A DNA stretch of 5,994 nt from a bacterium. Lineage in GTDB: Bacteria; Krumholzibacteriota; Krumholzibacteria; LZORAL124-64-63. A program made the translations under genes and the position numbers. This document shows, in pieces, positions 5,766-5,994 of the stretch. The stretch's first letter is position 1. Each line of letters begins with the position of its first letter. The notes beneath the pieces were generated by a model that saw only the letters and a program-made list of their open reading frames with translations, was not told where the DNA came from and did no database searches. The stretch covers positions 1-5,994 of the forward strand of contig JAASSM010000134.1 of the NCBI GenBank assembly GCA_021767885.1, written 5' to 3'.

Positions 5766-5994
5766 CTACTTCACCAGGGTCAGGGCCGCGCTCGCCGTGG
5801 CGCCGGGCACGCGGACGCGCGCCAGGTAGCGTCCGGCGCCCGCCGGCCGCCCGGCGGTGTCGCGACCGTCCCAGCGCACGGTCAGCGGACCGGCCGCCTG
5901 GCGGCCGTCCACCAGGAGGCGCACCAGACGTCCGCGCACGTCGAACACGGCCACCTGCACCGGCCCCGGCCGCGGCACCGAGACGTGCAGCGTG
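5766..5994 (-). CDS. C-terminal end of a secreted or surface protein with FlgD-like Ig domain (partial)
   Basis: Only the last 75 residues are in the window; the frame is open through the right edge and ends at TAG 5766. The visible part is a FlgD-type Ig-like domain: PGPVQVAVFDVRGRLVR, then TVRWDGRDTAGRPAGAG and RYLARVRVPG, ending LTLVK. It aligns without large gaps with the tail of the exported protein at 1932-2190, so the two are domain paralogues. Such tails usually end large secreted enzymes or surface proteins; the main body lies outside. A GTG at 5978 could be read as a start but lies inside the domain fold and is not one. The M50 gene follows 159 bp downstream. Confidence 0.88.
   Translation of the reverse strand, partial: TLHVSVPRPGPVQVAVFDVRGRLVRLLVDGRQAAGPLTVRWDGRDTAGRPAGAGRYLARVRVPGATASAALTLVK

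Noticed and set aside
5766..5978. Stand-alone 70-residue protein starting at GTG 5978
   Set aside because: The frame stays open to the window edge and the GTG falls inside the FlgD-like domain, so this is the end of a larger gene.

Overview
The window is GC-rich DNA (roughly 70% G+C by eye) and every supported gene lies on the minus strand, so transcription runs right to left. Two genes, one whole and one cut by the right edge, end in the FlgD-type Ig-like domain with WDGRDT and GVYLVRVRAG-like motifs; the whole one also carries the PNPFNP motif. Such tails are typical of secreted proteins in FCB-superphylum and neighbouring lineages (Krumholzibacteriota, Eisenbacteria, Latescibacterota and similar). 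The origin is therefore probably an uncultured high-GC member of that group. This is inferred from domain style and is not a proven placement.

Layout in transcription order, right to left: (1) 5994-5766, the last 75 residues of a secreted or surface protein with a FlgD-like tail; (2) 5606-4275, an M50 (site-2-protease family) membrane metalloprotease with intact HELGH and NxxPxxxLDGG motifs and an unusual C-terminal region that resembles MORN/YwqK repeats; (3) 4136-1932, a 734-residue exported protein with a signal peptide, a PPC-like beta region, parts resembling a glutamine-amidotransferase-like (DUF4350-type) fold, and a FlgD-like C-terminal domain; (4) 1772-894, a 292-residue carbon-nitrogen hydrolase of the true nitrilase branch with a complete Glu-Lys-Cys triad; (5) 811-1, the first 270 residues of an integron-type tyrosine recombinase (IntI), cut by the left edge before its catalytic tyrosine.

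Intergenic gaps are 82-160 bp. Two hold plausible sigma70-like promoters with 17-bp spacers: one before the nitrilase, one before the exported protein. Each is associated with palindromic sequence. The gap before the M50 gene holds a 12-bp tandem repeat and a thrice-repeated 10-mer.

The most interesting item is the integron integrase. No attI-like GTT core or attC site is visible on its 5' side, and the neighbouring nitrilase points the same way as the integrase. Any cassette array would therefore lie beyond the left edge, in the less common inverted layout, or the integrase is a lone one. No convincing functional pathway links the five genes. No rRNA, tRNA or CRISPR array was seen.
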